From: Stomorhina lunata
Taxonomy: Eukaryota; Arthropoda; Insecta; Diptera; Rhiniidae
NCBI GenBank assembly: GCA_933228675.1
Contig: OW121741.1
Location: forward strand, 54,169,186-54,233,185
Length of the DNA: 64,000 nt
Reading direction: 5' to 3'
Shown here: in pieces, positions 21,504 to 33,432 of the stretch
Layout of the letters: the number at the start of each line of letters is the position of its first letter
Numbering within the stretch: the stretch's first letter is position 1
Translations under genes and position numbers: made by a program
The notes under the pieces: generated by a model
What the model was told of the DNA's origin: nothing
Databases searched by the model: none
The model's input: only the letters and a program-made list of their open reading frames with translations

Positions 21504-22630
21504 ATGAATATGAAATACTTAAACGTTAATGGAAACTCACTGTTTCATAAGGATGTCAAAATAAAGGAAGATGGTTCTTGCCTTTTTGAAACAATATGTC
21601 ATCTTATATACGGTCATCAACTATTCACTCAAGAGATCAGAGATGAAATTGTAAATCATGTGGTTAGGAATTGGGTAGAGTTCAAAGTACTCAGTCATAA
21701 TAAGTTTGGAAATAATTATGATAGTGAGTACGAATATCAAAATGATATGTTACTTTCCTCCACATATGGAAGTTTGTGTGAGCTTATTGCTGCTGGACAA
21801 TTGTATCCATTTCGTTTTGAAGTATATCGTCAAGGTAGTCTTTATGTGAAATGTGTTACCGAAAGTAACATAGTTAAAAGGTTGAGATTTTCCGGTGATC
21901 TATCAGAAGGACATTTTGATGCATACGAGCAACATGATTTGAATATTGAAAAACCTATAGTACATTTAGCTGAAGTGGCGATTTGTGAAGAAGAATATCT
22001 AAATTACTTAAACATTAATGGTGAATTACTCCCATATAAAGTAATTCAAATTAGGAAAGATGGTTCCTGTCTTTTTGGAGCAATTTGTCATCTCATATAT
22101 GGTCATCAGCATTTCACATAAAAGGTACGGGAAGAAGTTGTATGTCACGTCATAAGTAATTGGCAAGAGTTTCAGGTTATCAGCCACAATAAGTTTGGTA
22201 ATAACTATGAATGTGATTGTGAATATAAAAGTGATATGATACTACCCTCCACATATGGAAGTTTGTGTGAGCTTATTTCAGCTGGACAACTTAACTCATG
22301 TCACTTTGAAGTTTATCGTCATGGCAGCCTTTACACCAAATGTGGAACCGAGAGTAATAAAACTTATAGGTTGAAATTTTCGGGGGATCTGCCAAAAAGG
22401 CATTTCGATGCGTATAAGCAATACAATTTTCAAAATTGTGTAAATAATATAGATAGAAAACGTAGAGCAAGATTTACTCCTAAGGTCAGAAGAAAACAGC
22501 TTAATATAGCTAACAAAATATACACTAAAAAAAATCCAGAAGTGCATAGAGTGGCAGTTGCTACTTATCAGAAAAAACATCTAGCAGAGCACAGGGCTGC
22601 CATAGCAATATATCAAAAAAACATCCGGAA
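21504..22630 (+). pseudogene. Helitron copy B: broken tandem-OTU N-terminal part
   Basis: Colinear with residues 1-360 of copy A. OTU1 keeps KEDGSC and the terminal HFDAYE. OTU2 has RKDGSC but is cut by TAA at 22119-22121, where copy A has CAA, and its C-terminal HFDAYE His remains. A one-base deletion in the A-run at 22615-22621 shifts the frame inside the second 15-residue repeat. OTU activity from this copy is therefore unlikely, although a 205-residue OTU1 fragment could be made. Confidence 0.88.
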
Positions 22631-25600
22631 GTGCATAGAACTGCCGTTGAAAAATATCAAAACGATCATCCGGAAGTGCATAGAACTGCCGTTTCAAAAT
22701 ATCAAAACGAGCATCCGGAAGTGCACAGAACAGCCGTTTCAAAATATCAAAACGAACATCCAGAAGTGCATAGAGCTGCAGTGACAACATATCAAGAAGC
22801 TTACCCGGAACTACATAGAATTGCAGTTGCAAACTTTCAAGAAAGGCACCCAGAAGTTCATAGACAATCTCAATCACAATATAGAGCAAGACGTCCTACT
22901 CCCTGGAGAGAAAAACAAAATTCTGGTTTTAATTATAATCATCTGGTTGAATATGAAAAGGACTCTTCAATTAGCATTGGAAAAATGATAAACAAGTGTA
23001 AGTACTGCAACGCAATGAAATGGAAAGCGGAGACAACTGGAATGTGCTGTAGCGGAGGAAAGGTACAACTGACACCTTTGGAAGACCTACCAGAGCTTTT
23101 ACACGGTCTTCTTACCGATAATCACCCTGACCACAAACATTTTCTAGACAATATTAGAAAATACAACGGATGTTTCCAAATGACTTCCTTTGGTGCCACA
23201 ATTATTCATGAAAATGGTTTTATGCCCACATTGAAAGTTCAAGGTCAGGTATACCACTTAATCGGAAGCATATTCCCAACAGAAAGTAATGCCCAATTTC
23301 TCCAGGTATATTTTGTAGGAGAAGACGAAAGGGAAGCAGCAACAAGGTGTCAACACTTCCAAGGTGTCAAGCCATGTTTGGTAAAGCAATTACAAAGAAT
23401 GCTACATCAAGTTAATAAGTATATAACTAATTTAAAAACAACTATTGAAAAAGTTCCAAGTGATTGCCAAAACTACCAAATTGTTATTCGGGCCGATAGA
23501 CAACCTGCGGCAGCTCATCCTGGTCGCTTTAATGCGCCAACGTGTAACGAAGTAGCCTTAGTAATTGTTGGGCAGCAGTTTGACAAGAGAGATATTGTTC
23601 TTAACAGCCATGACAACACCTTAAAAAGAATAAGTGAGTTACATAGATCCTATGACGCCTTACAATATCCACTAATTTTTAGTCGTGGTGAAGATGGATA
23701 CTCTATAAACATTCCCTTAAGAGACCCCATAACAAAACAACCGCTTACAAAAAAAGTATCTGCTGCAAATTTTTACGCTTACAGAATTATGGTAAGAACA
23801 TCTGCAGATCATATATTTCACTACCGGTCCCTCTTTAGTCAATTTTTGGTTGACATGTATGCAAAAATTGAAACAGAAAGACTTAATTACATAAGGAACC
23901 ACCAAAAAGAACTAAGAGCAGAAAGCTATATTCACTTGCGAGATACCATAAGAAGACAAGATGCAGATGTGACAAACTTAGGTCAAATGGTTGTTCTTCC
24001 ATCGACCTTCACAGGAGGCCCAAGATATATGTACGAAAAAACACAAGATGCCATGACCTACGTTAGAAACTTTGGTCGCCCAGATTTGTTTATAACCTTT
24101 ACATGCAACCCAAAATGGCAAGATATTGCAGATGCTTTATTGCTAACACAAAAGCCACACGATAGACACGACATTATAGCACGAGTGTTTCATTTAAAAA
24201 TAAAAAAATTAATGGCCCTAATAACAGATGGTTGCATATTTGGAAATACAAAATGTTTCATGTATTCGGTAGAGTGGCAAAAGCGGGGATTACCTCACAC
24301 CCATATACTATTATGGCTTCAAAACCAAATTAGATCAAACAATATTGACAGTGTTGTGTGTGCAGAAATCCCAAACCAAGAAATAGACCCACTTCTTTTT
24401 GACATCGTTAAAAATAATATGATTCATGGACCATGTGGTGCAATAAATATTAACTCGCCATGTATGAAAGATGGCAAGTGCTCAAAAAAATATCCCAAAC
24501 AGTTTTTGGAAGAAACTCAAACAGGACAGGATGGATACCCACTTTATCGCAGGAAGTCACCGGAGTCGGGAGGTTTCAAAGCTAAAATAAAAGATCTTGA
24601 AGTTGACAACCGTTGGGTAGTTCCGTACAATCCCGTACTTTTACGAAGTTTCGGCGCTCACATTAACGTAGAAATATGCAATTCCGTCAAATCAATAAAA
24701 TACATCTGCAAATACGTTAACAAGGGTACAGATCAGGCTTCTTTTGCTTTAGAAAATGAAAAGGATGAAGTTAATATATATGAGAGTGGTAGATATATAA
24801 GCAGTTCAGAAGCTGTTTGGAGAATACTTGGGTTTCCAATTCATGAACGATATCCTCCTGTCCTTCATCTTGCTGTCCATCTGGAGAATGGTCAAAGAGT
24901 GTATTTTACATCAAATAATGTAGTCCAGAGAATAGAAAGTCCGCCAAAAACAACCCTTCTGGCTTTTCTTGATCTTTGCAAAACAGATAATTTTGCAAAA
25001 TCTTTGCTATATCCAGATGTTCATGCATACTACGTATGGAAAAACAATAAATTCGAAAGAAGAAAGCGTGGGAAAAATGTTGAAGGCTGGGAAAACATTA
25101 AAAAAGCGAATGTGTTGGGACGAGTTTATACAATACATCCAAACAATGCAGAATGTTTTTATTTGCGACTGCTTTTACACACAGTTCGTGGTCCTACTTC
25201 GTTTTTAGACCTTAAAACTGTAAATGGAGAAACTCATCCCACATTTCAAGCTGCATGTTTAGCTCTTGGTCTGTTAGAGGATGACAAGCACTGGGACAAC
25301 ACACTTCAAGAGGCATCGTTATCAGACCATCCGCTTAAACTTCGTGACCTTTTTATAATAATGCTAAGAAATTGCAACATTTCAAATCCTTCTGCTCTTT
25401 GGGAAAAATATAAAGACAATCTATCAGAAGACATTAAAAAAAAACTGGAAATGGAACTACAGCATGATATTCAAAACATGAATGAAGTTTATAACAGATG
25501 TCTAATTATAATTGAAGATTCTTTACTCTCTATTGGTGGTGAACAGCTTAAACAATATGGACTTCCTCAACCATCCAGAGCAAATAATTTTCAAATAAAT

Positions 25601-27037
25601 TTGGATTATTTTAGAGAAACTAATTACGATTTAGATGCGTTGAGAGTAGATGTACAAAACAATGAACATAACCTTACAAATGAACAAAAAATTGTGTATG
25701 ATCAAGTTGTTGAAAGTGTGGAACAGAAATCTGGACATTTATTTTTCTTGGATGCCCCTGGTGGTACAGGTAAAACATTTTTGATAAATCTTCTTTTAAC
25801 AAAAATTCGTAGCAAAGGAAATGTAGCCTTAGCAGTTGCTTCATCAGGTATTGCTGCTACATTGCTCATAGGCGGTAGAACAGCACATGCTACTTTTAAG
25901 CTACCACTAAATTTATTACACATAGAAAATGCGGTATGTAGCATTTCAAAGCAAAGCAGTTTAGGTCACGTTATAAAACAGTGTCAGCTTATTGTTTGGG
26001 ACGAAAGTACAATGACACATAAGCATGGATTTGAAGCCTTAAACAGGTCACTTCAAGATATTAGATCTAACAACAATATGATGGGAGGCATGACGATTTT
26101 ATTAGCTGGAGATTTCCGCCAAACACTTCCCGTAATACCTAGAGGAACGCGGGCAGATGAAATAAAAGCATGTTTAAAATCTTCATATTTATGGCCAAGT
26201 ACTCATAAACTCCGCCTTCAAAAAAATATGAGAGTCCATTTAGGAGGAGATACTTTTGCAGAAAAATTCTCAGAAATCCTTCTAAAAATTGGAGATGGAA
26301 ATTATCCCACTCATCACGGAAAAATCACAATACCTACAGAACTTGCGACTGTGGTTCACACTCTAAATGAATTAATTGAAAAAATATATCCAGATATCAA
26401 ACAAATTAACACAAAATCTAATGAATGGTTGTGTGAACGTGCTATATTATGTCCAAAAAATGAAAGAGCAGCAATGATAAACACAGAAATTCTAAATTTG
26501 TTTGACTCGCCTGAAATGGAGTATAATTCAATAGATAGCGTTGTAGATATGGAAGAAGCTGTAAACTATCCTGTCGAATTCCTCAATTCGCTCAACCCTC
26601 CAGGATTTCCACCTCACAGGCTTTTATTGAAATTAAGAACTCCGGTAATGCTACTTCGAAACTTCAAGCCACCAAAGCTCTGTAATGGGACTAGATTGCG
26701 TGTAAAATCTTTATTACGAAATGTAATAGAAGCAGTCATTTTAACGGGATGCGGACAAGGTGAATCTGTATTTATACCACGCATACCTTTACCTACTACA
26801 GATTATCCCTTCAATTTTAAAAGACTACAGTTTCCGCTTAAAGTATCGTTTGCAATAACTATCAACAAATCCCAAGGGCAGACACTAAAAGTAGCTGGCG
26901 TTGACTTAAGTGAAGATTGTTTTTCACATGGCCAATTTTATGTAGCTTGCTCAAGAGTAAGTTCCCCTAAAAACTTATATATTCTCGCAGATGATGACAA
27001 GACCGCCAATATCGTTTACAACGAGGTTCTTCGCTGA
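22631..27037 (+). CDS. Helitron copy B: intact Rep-helicase fusion, 1468 residues
   Basis: From an ATG inside the 15-residue repeats the frame is open through Rep and PIF1 helicase. The Rep nickase motif is H556-T-H558 and the two tyrosines are Y691 and Y695. Helicase Walker A is G1044-GTGKT and Walker B D1124-E1125; the C-terminal SQGQTLKVAG and YVACSRVS motifs are present. This is the only copy with nickase and helicase in one frame. Its natural start would be at 21504, but the OTU region is broken, so the ATG at 22631 is the first usable one. Such a protein could in principle act on neighbouring Helitron ends. Expression is unknown. Confidence 0.9.
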   Translation: MHRTAVEKYQNDHPEVHRTAVSKYQNEHPEVHRTAVSKYQNEHPEVHRAAVTTYQEAYPELHRIAVANFQERHPEVHRQSQSQYRARRPTPWREKQNSGFNYNHLVEYEKDSSISIGKMINKCKYCNAMKWKAETTGMCCSGGKVQLTPLEDLPELLHGLLTDNHPDHKHFLDNIRKYNGCFQMTSFGATIIHENGFMPTLKVQGQVYHLIGSIFPTESNAQFLQVYFVGEDEREAATRCQHFQGVKPCLVKQLQRMLHQVNKYITNLKTTIEKVPSDCQNYQIVIRADRQPAAAHPGRFNAPTCNEVALVIVGQQFDKRDIVLNSHDNTLKRISELHRSYDALQYPLIFSRGEDGYSINIPLRDPITKQPLTKKVSAANFYAYRIMVRTSADHIFHYRSLFSQFLVDMYAKIETERLNYIRNHQKELRAESYIHLRDTIRRQDADVTNLGQMVVLPSTFTGGPRYMYEKTQDAMTYVRNFGRPDLFITFTCNPKWQDIADALLLTQKPHDRHDIIARVFHLKIKKLMALITDGCIFGNTKCFMYSVEWQKRGLPHTHILLWLQNQIRSNNIDSVVCAEIPNQEIDPLLFDIVKNNMIHGPCGAININSPCMKDGKCSKKYPKQFLEETQTGQDGYPLYRRKSPESGGFKAKIKDLEVDNRWVVPYNPVLLRSFGAHINVEICNSVKSIKYICKYVNKGTDQASFALENEKDEVNIYESGRYISSSEAVWRILGFPIHERYPPVLHLAVHLENGQRVYFTSNNVVQRIESPPKTTLLAFLDLCKTDNFAKSLLYPDVHAYYVWKNNKFERRKRGKNVEGWENIKKANVLGRVYTIHPNNAECFYLRLLLHTVRGPTSFLDLKTVNGETHPTFQAACLALGLLEDDKHWDNTLQEASLSDHPLKLRDLFIIMLRNCNISNPSALWEKYKDNLSEDIKKKLEMELQHDIQNMNEVYNRCLIIIEDSLLSIGGEQLKQYGLPQPSRANNFQINLDYFRETNYDLDALRVDVQNNEHNLTNEQKIVYDQVVESVEQKSGHLFFLDAPGGTGKTFLINLLLTKIRSKGNVALAVASSGIAATLLIGGRTAHATFKLPLNLLHIENAVCSISKQSSLGHVIKQCQLIVWDESTMTHKHGFEALNRSLQDIRSNNNMMGGMTILLAGDFRQTLPVIPRGTRADEIKACLKSSYLWPSTHKLRLQKNMRVHLGGDTFAEKFSEILLKIGDGNYPTHHGKITIPTELATVVHTLNELIEKIYPDIKQINTKSNEWLCERAILCPKNERAAMINTEILNLFDSPEMEYNSIDSVVDMEEAVNYPVEFLNSLNPPGFPPHRLLLKLRTPVMLLRNFKPPKLCNGTRLRVKSLLRNVIEAVILTGCGQGESVFIPRIPLPTTDYPFNFKRLQFPLKVSFAITINKSQGQTLKVAGVDLSEDCFSHGQFYVACSRVSSPKNLYILADDDKTANIVYNEVLR

Positions 27038-29460
27038 AACTATAGTACAAATTTCGTAGTATAATAGGTCTCAGAATCTCTAAGATAAGGAGTACTAAAA
27101 ACCACCAAGCTCTAACAAAGCTAGCTCATGAAATATACTTTACACATACAGACATACACACACTCACTCATAAACTATCATATTATTTAACAAATTTTAT
27201 TATCACAAATCTGGTACTTAACAAAAACTCATTACACAATGCCACATACCAAGTCTCTGCTTAACTAAAAACTAATAGCCGAATTCTATATAAAATATCT
27301 GGAACCTAATAAATTTTGGCGAGTGAACCAAGGTAATATTTCTTAACAACATTTTTAATAATTCGTATCTTTAAGTATATACTTATTTATTGAAATTGAT
27401 TGGTTGCAGATAACTAACTTATAAGGAAAACAAAAGGCATAACAAATCCTAATTTGTTTTATTAATTTTGTTGGGTCATCGAAAATAAGCGGTATTTATT
27501 GTTAAATTCAGTAACTAAAATTAACTTATAAGAATAACTTTTGCTTTTTTAGTTAAATTATATTTCGATATGAATTCAAATTAAGAAGAATATTTCCTGT
27601 TTTTAAACAATTTATCAAAGAGGGCATCAACTTAATGTGCAAGAAGTAGAAGAGAAATTGTAAGTTATATGGTCAGTAGTTAGGTATTGTTTTTGATAGT
27701 AATTATATATATGAAAATTATATGGTAATATCATCCACATATAGAAGATGAGGTAAACTAATTTTGGCTAAATAACTGTACGAGTAGAAGACAGCCTTTG
27801 CGTGACACCGAATTTTCAATAGCTTAAAGCTTTAGATTTTCAATAGATGTCTCAGAAGTCAATTCGCTGCTTATCAACAATTCCATTTACAAACTTTTGT
27901 TATACAATCACAAAAAGTTTAACGTTGCCCGAACACAAGATAGGGGACTAAATAGTCTGCAGAAATATACTGCAGTACCAAAAATGTACAACAACGCTTG
28001 AAAAAACTGAATGTAAATATTAGAATATTATATTTTTCAAAATTTTTTGTTATGTTGACAATATATGAACAAGTAATTTTTTATTGTCTACCTGATGTGG
28101 CAATAACGAAAAAATGCCTAAGTCTACTTAAGCAAGATTTGAGTTTAGGGCAGCATTGAAATCTCCGTATTCAAAAGTACCTACGGCCAAAGTTTAAATT
28201 ACTTTGTAAGAACTTTGATGAAGTTATAGCGTAATCACTTTTTCTTATCTTTATTTAATCTGCAATATCATTTGAAATAAAAGCTTATAAAATTATAAGT
28301 TTTTGAAAAGTAGAATGTTGTATTCCTTAATTAATACATGACCGAATTTAAAATTAAATTGCACTCACTAAATTTTTTAAATTTTACTTTAAAATTTAAA
28401 ATTGCTCTCAGGTATAAGCACTCTTTCCTTATTGCCACATACATTATTTGCGCACGATCAAAATCAAACTGAGTGTATGATGAATAATAAATAATAAAAT
28501 AAAAATATATCAATCATCCGCCATATAAACAAATTTTGCAATGAAAATTAAGTTAGTCTCTTTATTCTATTTTATTCGTCATTTATCTTCTTTTCACACC
28601 TATTATCAAAAATAATTTCGGTACACATTCCCTTTACAATTCAAAAAAAAAATCAAAAGCAAGAGATATACATATTGTTCTTATAAAGTCAATGTAACAA
28701 AAAAAACATTTTATAGAAAAGTATGTGCTTTTCGGTTAATTATTATTTAAATAGACCTAAGTTTACAACGAAACACTAATCCACGAGGTTATTTTAATTA
28801 AGTAATATGATTCCTGCACTTTTAAAACTACACGCTTTATTAAATACTAAAAGCCGAATTCTGTATTGGAAACCTGGAACATTATAAATTTTGGCGAGTG
28901 AAATAAGGTATGTAATATTTTAACAATATTTCTTAACAAAACTATTAAAAAATTTGTATGTTTAAATATATATATATTTATATTGAAATCATTTGGTTAC
29001 AGTTACCAACTTTATATATTAAACAAAAGCTCATTACACAATTCCATACACCAATACTATGTTTACAAAAGATTAATTCTATATTATAATCTGGAACCTA
29101 ATATGGAAGGTAACATTTCAACAGCATTTCTAAATGAAATTATTAAACAGTTTATATGTTTAGGTATATTTTATTTTGAAATAATTTAGTTACAGATAAC
29201 TAATATACACGAAGAACAATATGTCAATTAAGAGAAATTATTCTACAATCGACCATCAAAAATAAGCGGTATATATTTTTTTAAAATCAGATTTATTTTT
29301 AGCATTCTAAAACCCAATTTTTTATTTTTTAGTTTACTTCTATTTCAATATGAATTTTGAAATACGTTAACGTTAATGGCAAATTTGTCATTGTAGCAAT
29401 TAACTTTACACACAAGATATAAAATAATACAAGATAATAATTAGTTGATTTTTTTTCAAT
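27038..29460 (+). other. Helitron spacer between copies B and C
   Basis: Identical by eye to 19081-21503, with the same OTU relics and the same decayed stem-loop. No gene. Confidence 0.8.
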
Positions 29461-30587
29461 ATGAATATGAAATACTTAAACGTTAATGGAAACTCACTGT
29501 TTCATAAGGATGTCAAAATAAAGGAAGATGGTTCTTGCCTTTTTGAAACAATATGTCATCTTATATACGGTCATCAACTATTCACTCAAGAGATCAGAGA
29601 TGAAATTGTAAATCATGTGGTTAGGAATTGGGTAGAGTTCAAAGTACTCAGTCATAATAAGTTTGGAAATAATTATGATAGTGAGTACGAATATCAAAAT
29701 GATATGTTACTTTCCTCCACATATGGAAGTTTGTGTGAGCTTATTGCTGCTGGACAATTGTATCCATTTCGTTTTGAAGTATATCGTCAAGGTAGTCTTT
29801 ATGTGAAATGTGTTACCGAAAGTAACATAGTTAAAAGGTTGAGATTTTCCGGTGATCTATCAGAAGGACATTTTGATGCATACGAGCAACATGATTTGAA
29901 TATTGAAAAACCTATAGTACATTTAGCTGAAGTGGCGATTTGTGAAGAAGAATATCTAAATTACTTAAACATTAATGGTGAATTACTCCCATATAAAGTA
30001 ATTCAAATTAGGAAAGATGGTTCCTGTCTTTTTGGAGCAATTTGTCATCTCATATATGGTCATCAGCATTTCACATAAAAGGTACGGGAAGAAGTTGTAT
30101 GTCACGTCATAAGTAATTGGCAAGAGTTTCAGGTTATCAGCCACAATAAGTTTGGTAATAACTATGAATGTGATTGTGAATATAAAAGTGATATGATACT
30201 ACCCTCCACATATGGAAGTTTGTGTGAGCTTATTTCAGCTGGACAACTTAACTCATGTCACTTTGAAGTTTATCGTCATGGCAGCCTTTACACCAAATGT
30301 GGAACCGAGAGTAATAAAACTTATAGGTTGAAATTTTCGGGGGATCTGCCAAAAAGGCATTTCGATGCGTATAAGCAATACAATTTTCAAAATTGTGTAA
30401 ATAATATAGATAGAAAACGTAGAGCAAGATTTACTCCTAAGGTCAGAAGAAAACAGCTTAATATAGCTAACAAAATATACACTAAAAAAAATCCAGAAGT
30501 GCATAGAGTGGCAGTTGCTACTTATCAGAAAAAACATCTAGCAGAGCACAGGGCTGCCATAGCAATATATCAAAAAAACATCCGGAA
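29461..30587 (+). pseudogene. Helitron copy C: broken OTU part, same lesions as copy B
   Basis: Carries the same TAA (30076-30078) and the same one-base deletion in the A-run as copy B, with no difference seen. Shared lesions show that B and C derive from one already-damaged template. Confidence 0.88.
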
Positions 30588-31907
30588 GTGCATAGAACTG
30601 CCGTTGAAAAATATCAAAACGATCATCCGGAAGTGCATAGAACTGCCGTTTCAAAATATCAAAACGAGCATCCGGAAGTGCACAGAACAGCCGTTTCAAA
30701 ATATCAAAACGAACATCCAGAAGTGCATAGAGCTGCAGTGACAACATATCAAGAAGCTTACCCGGAACTACATAGAATTGCAGTTGCAAACTTTCAAGAA
30801 AGGCACCCAGAAGTTCATAGACAATCTCAATCACAATATAGAGCAAGACGTCCTACTCCCTGGAGAGAAAAACAAAATTCTGGTTTTAATTATAATCATC
30901 TGGTTGAATATGAAAAGGACTCTTCAATTAGCATTGGAAAAATGATAAACAAGTGTAAGTACTGCAACGCAATGAAATGGAAAGCGGAGACAACTGGAAT
31001 GTGCTGTAGCGGAGGAAAGGTACAACTGACACCTTTGGAAGACCTACCAGAGCTTTTACACGGTCTTCTTACCGATAATCACCCTGACCACAAACATTTT
31101 CTAGACAATATTAGAAAATACAACGGATGTTTCCAAATGACTTCCTTTGGTGCCACAATTATTCATGAAAATGGTTTTATGCCCACATTGAAAGTTCAAG
31201 GTCAGGTATACCACTTAATCGGAAGCATATTCCCAACAGAAAGTAATGCCCAATTTCTCCAGGTATATTTTGTAGGAGAAGACGAAAGGGAAGCAGCAAC
31301 AAGGTGTCAACACTTCCAAGGTGTCAAGCCATGTTTGGTAAAGCAATTACAAAGAATGCTACATCAAGTTAATAAGTATATAACTAATTTAAAAACAACT
31401 ATTGAAAAAGTTCCAAGTGATTGCCAAAACTACCAAATTGTTATTCGGGCCGATAGACAACCTGCGGCAGCTCATCCTGGTCGCTTTAATGCGCCAACGT
31501 GTAACGAAGTAGCCTTAGTAATTGTTGGGCAGCAGTTTGACAAGAGAGATATTGTTCTTAACAGCCATGACAACACCTTAAAAAGAATAAGTGAGTTACA
31601 TAGATCCTATGACGCCTTACAATATCCACTAATTTTTAGTCGTGGTGAAGATGGATACTCTATAAACATTCCCTTAAGAGACCCCATAACAAAACAACCG
31701 CTTACAAAAAAAGTATCTGCTGCAAATTTTTACGCTTACAGAATTATGGTAAGAACATCTGCAGATCATATATTTCACTACCGGTCCCTCTTTAGTCAAT
31801 TTTTGGTTGACATGTATGCAAAAATTGAAACAGAAAGACTTAATTACATAAGGAACCACCAAAAAGAACTAAGAGCAGAAAGCTATATTCACTTGCGATT
31901 TAAATAG
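30588..31907 (+). pseudogene. Helitron copy C: Rep truncated before the HUH motif
   Basis: Equivalent to the first 436 or so residues of copy B's Rep-helicase, ending at 31898 in ACTTGCGA. It then joins ATTTAAATAG repeated twice, which matches spacer sequence near 20789. The HUH histidines, the tyrosine pair and the helicase are all missing, so no nickase can be made. Confidence 0.88.
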
Positions 31908-31953
31908 ATTTAAATAGACCTAAGCTTACAACGAATTGAGTTTACAACGTATT

Positions 31954-31993
31954 GAGGCCCTATGTTCCACTGGGAGTCAAGGATAACAAAAGA
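31954..31993 (+). mobile_element. 40-bp insert, probable LINE 3' tail, with target duplication
   Basis: GAGGCCCTATGTTCCACTGG and the following 20 bases are flanked by AGTTTACAAC at 31939-31948 and 31994-32003; five extra bases (GTATT) precede the insert. The G/C-rich text recalls the 3' ends of insect R1/jockey-type LINEs. A second copy with the same left end lies at 32721. Confidence 0.55.
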
Positions 31994-32004
31994 AGTTTAC
32001 AACA

Positions 32005-32032
32005 AAACACTAATCCAAGAGGATTAGTGTTT
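32005..32032 (+). other. Perfect 12-bp stem-loop, candidate Helitron terminal hairpin
   Basis: AAACACTAATCC-AAGA-GGATTAGTGTTT. The right arm continues CGTT and copy B's left arm begins AACG, so the ancestral stem was about 16 bp. The loop and stem are decayed in the spacers near 20815 and 28772. Confidence 0.6.
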
Positions 32033-32720
32033 CGTTTTTGAAAAATTTAAACCGAAAAGCTATATTGCATAAACATAATCAAAGACACCTAAAATCAAAA
32101 ACTATATTATTTTGCGTGACACAAATAAATATAATCTACATACACATATGACAAACTTCCATTTAATTGTTTAAAGAATTCTTTCAATGCATCCTGTTGA
32201 TATTCCACATTTCAGCACATGAAAAAATACCTTAACATGGTATTGCAACAAGCATTATAATCTAACCATCCAGATAAACTTTTTGGCATTTTTATTATTA
32301 TGTTTAACAAAAAACGACCAGGCCACGAATATTAAATTACAAACAAATAATCGGTAAAACTATAAATCATATATAGGTAAATCATTAAAACTATAAGACC
32401 GAAATAAATTAAATTTATAAAAACATTCAAGTCAGGAGCATTCAAAAAACTTAAATCTTTAAATCAAAAAAATCTAACAAAGCTTACTCTTTAACTGTAA
32501 ATTACAAATGAAACAAACGTACTCACACAACACTTTATAGTGTCATGTCATTTCATCAATTTTGTTTTCACTTATCTGGTACTTTAAAAACTCATTGCAC
32601 AATACCACATGCAACATAATCCTATATTGATTCTTTCGGAGCAAATTAAGTCGGCGATTTCAATAAGGTAATTTTGATAATATTTTTAAATTAAATTCTT
32701 AAAGATTAGTATGCAGATTT

Positions 32721-32760
32721 GAGGCCCTATGCTCCACTGGGAGTCAAGGATAACAGAAGA
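32721..32760 (+). mobile_element. Second 40-bp insert with 13-bp target duplication
   Basis: GAGGCCCTATGCTCCACTGG and the following 20 bases differ from the insert at 31954 at two positions. It is flanked by AGTATGCAGATTT (32708-32720) and AGTATGCAAATTT (32761-32773), 12 of 13 matching. Confidence 0.6.
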
Positions 32761-33432
32761 AGTATGCAAATTTAATTACAAATAACTAATATATACAGTA
32801 CGTATAAAAACAGAATAAAATTCTGCACAATATTCGGGACAATACAAATTATAATCTTTTTATATTAATTATTTCATTTCAGGATAGATATTCCGGTAAA
32901 TAAAGCTCTCCTAAAAATTGTCCACCCCATATTGATAACAGATTCTCGGTATATATATATGCAAGAAGACATATCCTAAAGCAAGATCAATTTATACAAC
33001 AAACAGGTTTAAACTATCAACTAATTAATTGGAGACTGTGAAACTTCAAAAACATAAATATTTAAACAAATTGCTAAAAACATTTAATATTTTGTACATA
33101 TTTATACTAATAAAAGTATTATTATTATAAATTGAAAAAGAAAACTGTAAAATATTTTTTTAGTAACCTAACTTACTAAAAAACAATGCAAATATTAATC
33201 AAATATTAAGAAAGTTTCACTAAATAGAGTATGAATAAAATACAATACAATCCTATTTTTTAACTTAATTTTTCTATTCTTCTAAAAATATAAAACTTTT
33301 AAAACTAATTACTTTAGTGAATTATATTTTTTAATAATACGACTAAAAACGATAAATTTTAAATGTATGAAATGAACAATTATCCTTTTAATAAACACGA
33401 ATTAATAAAACTTCTAAAATTTTAATTTTTTT

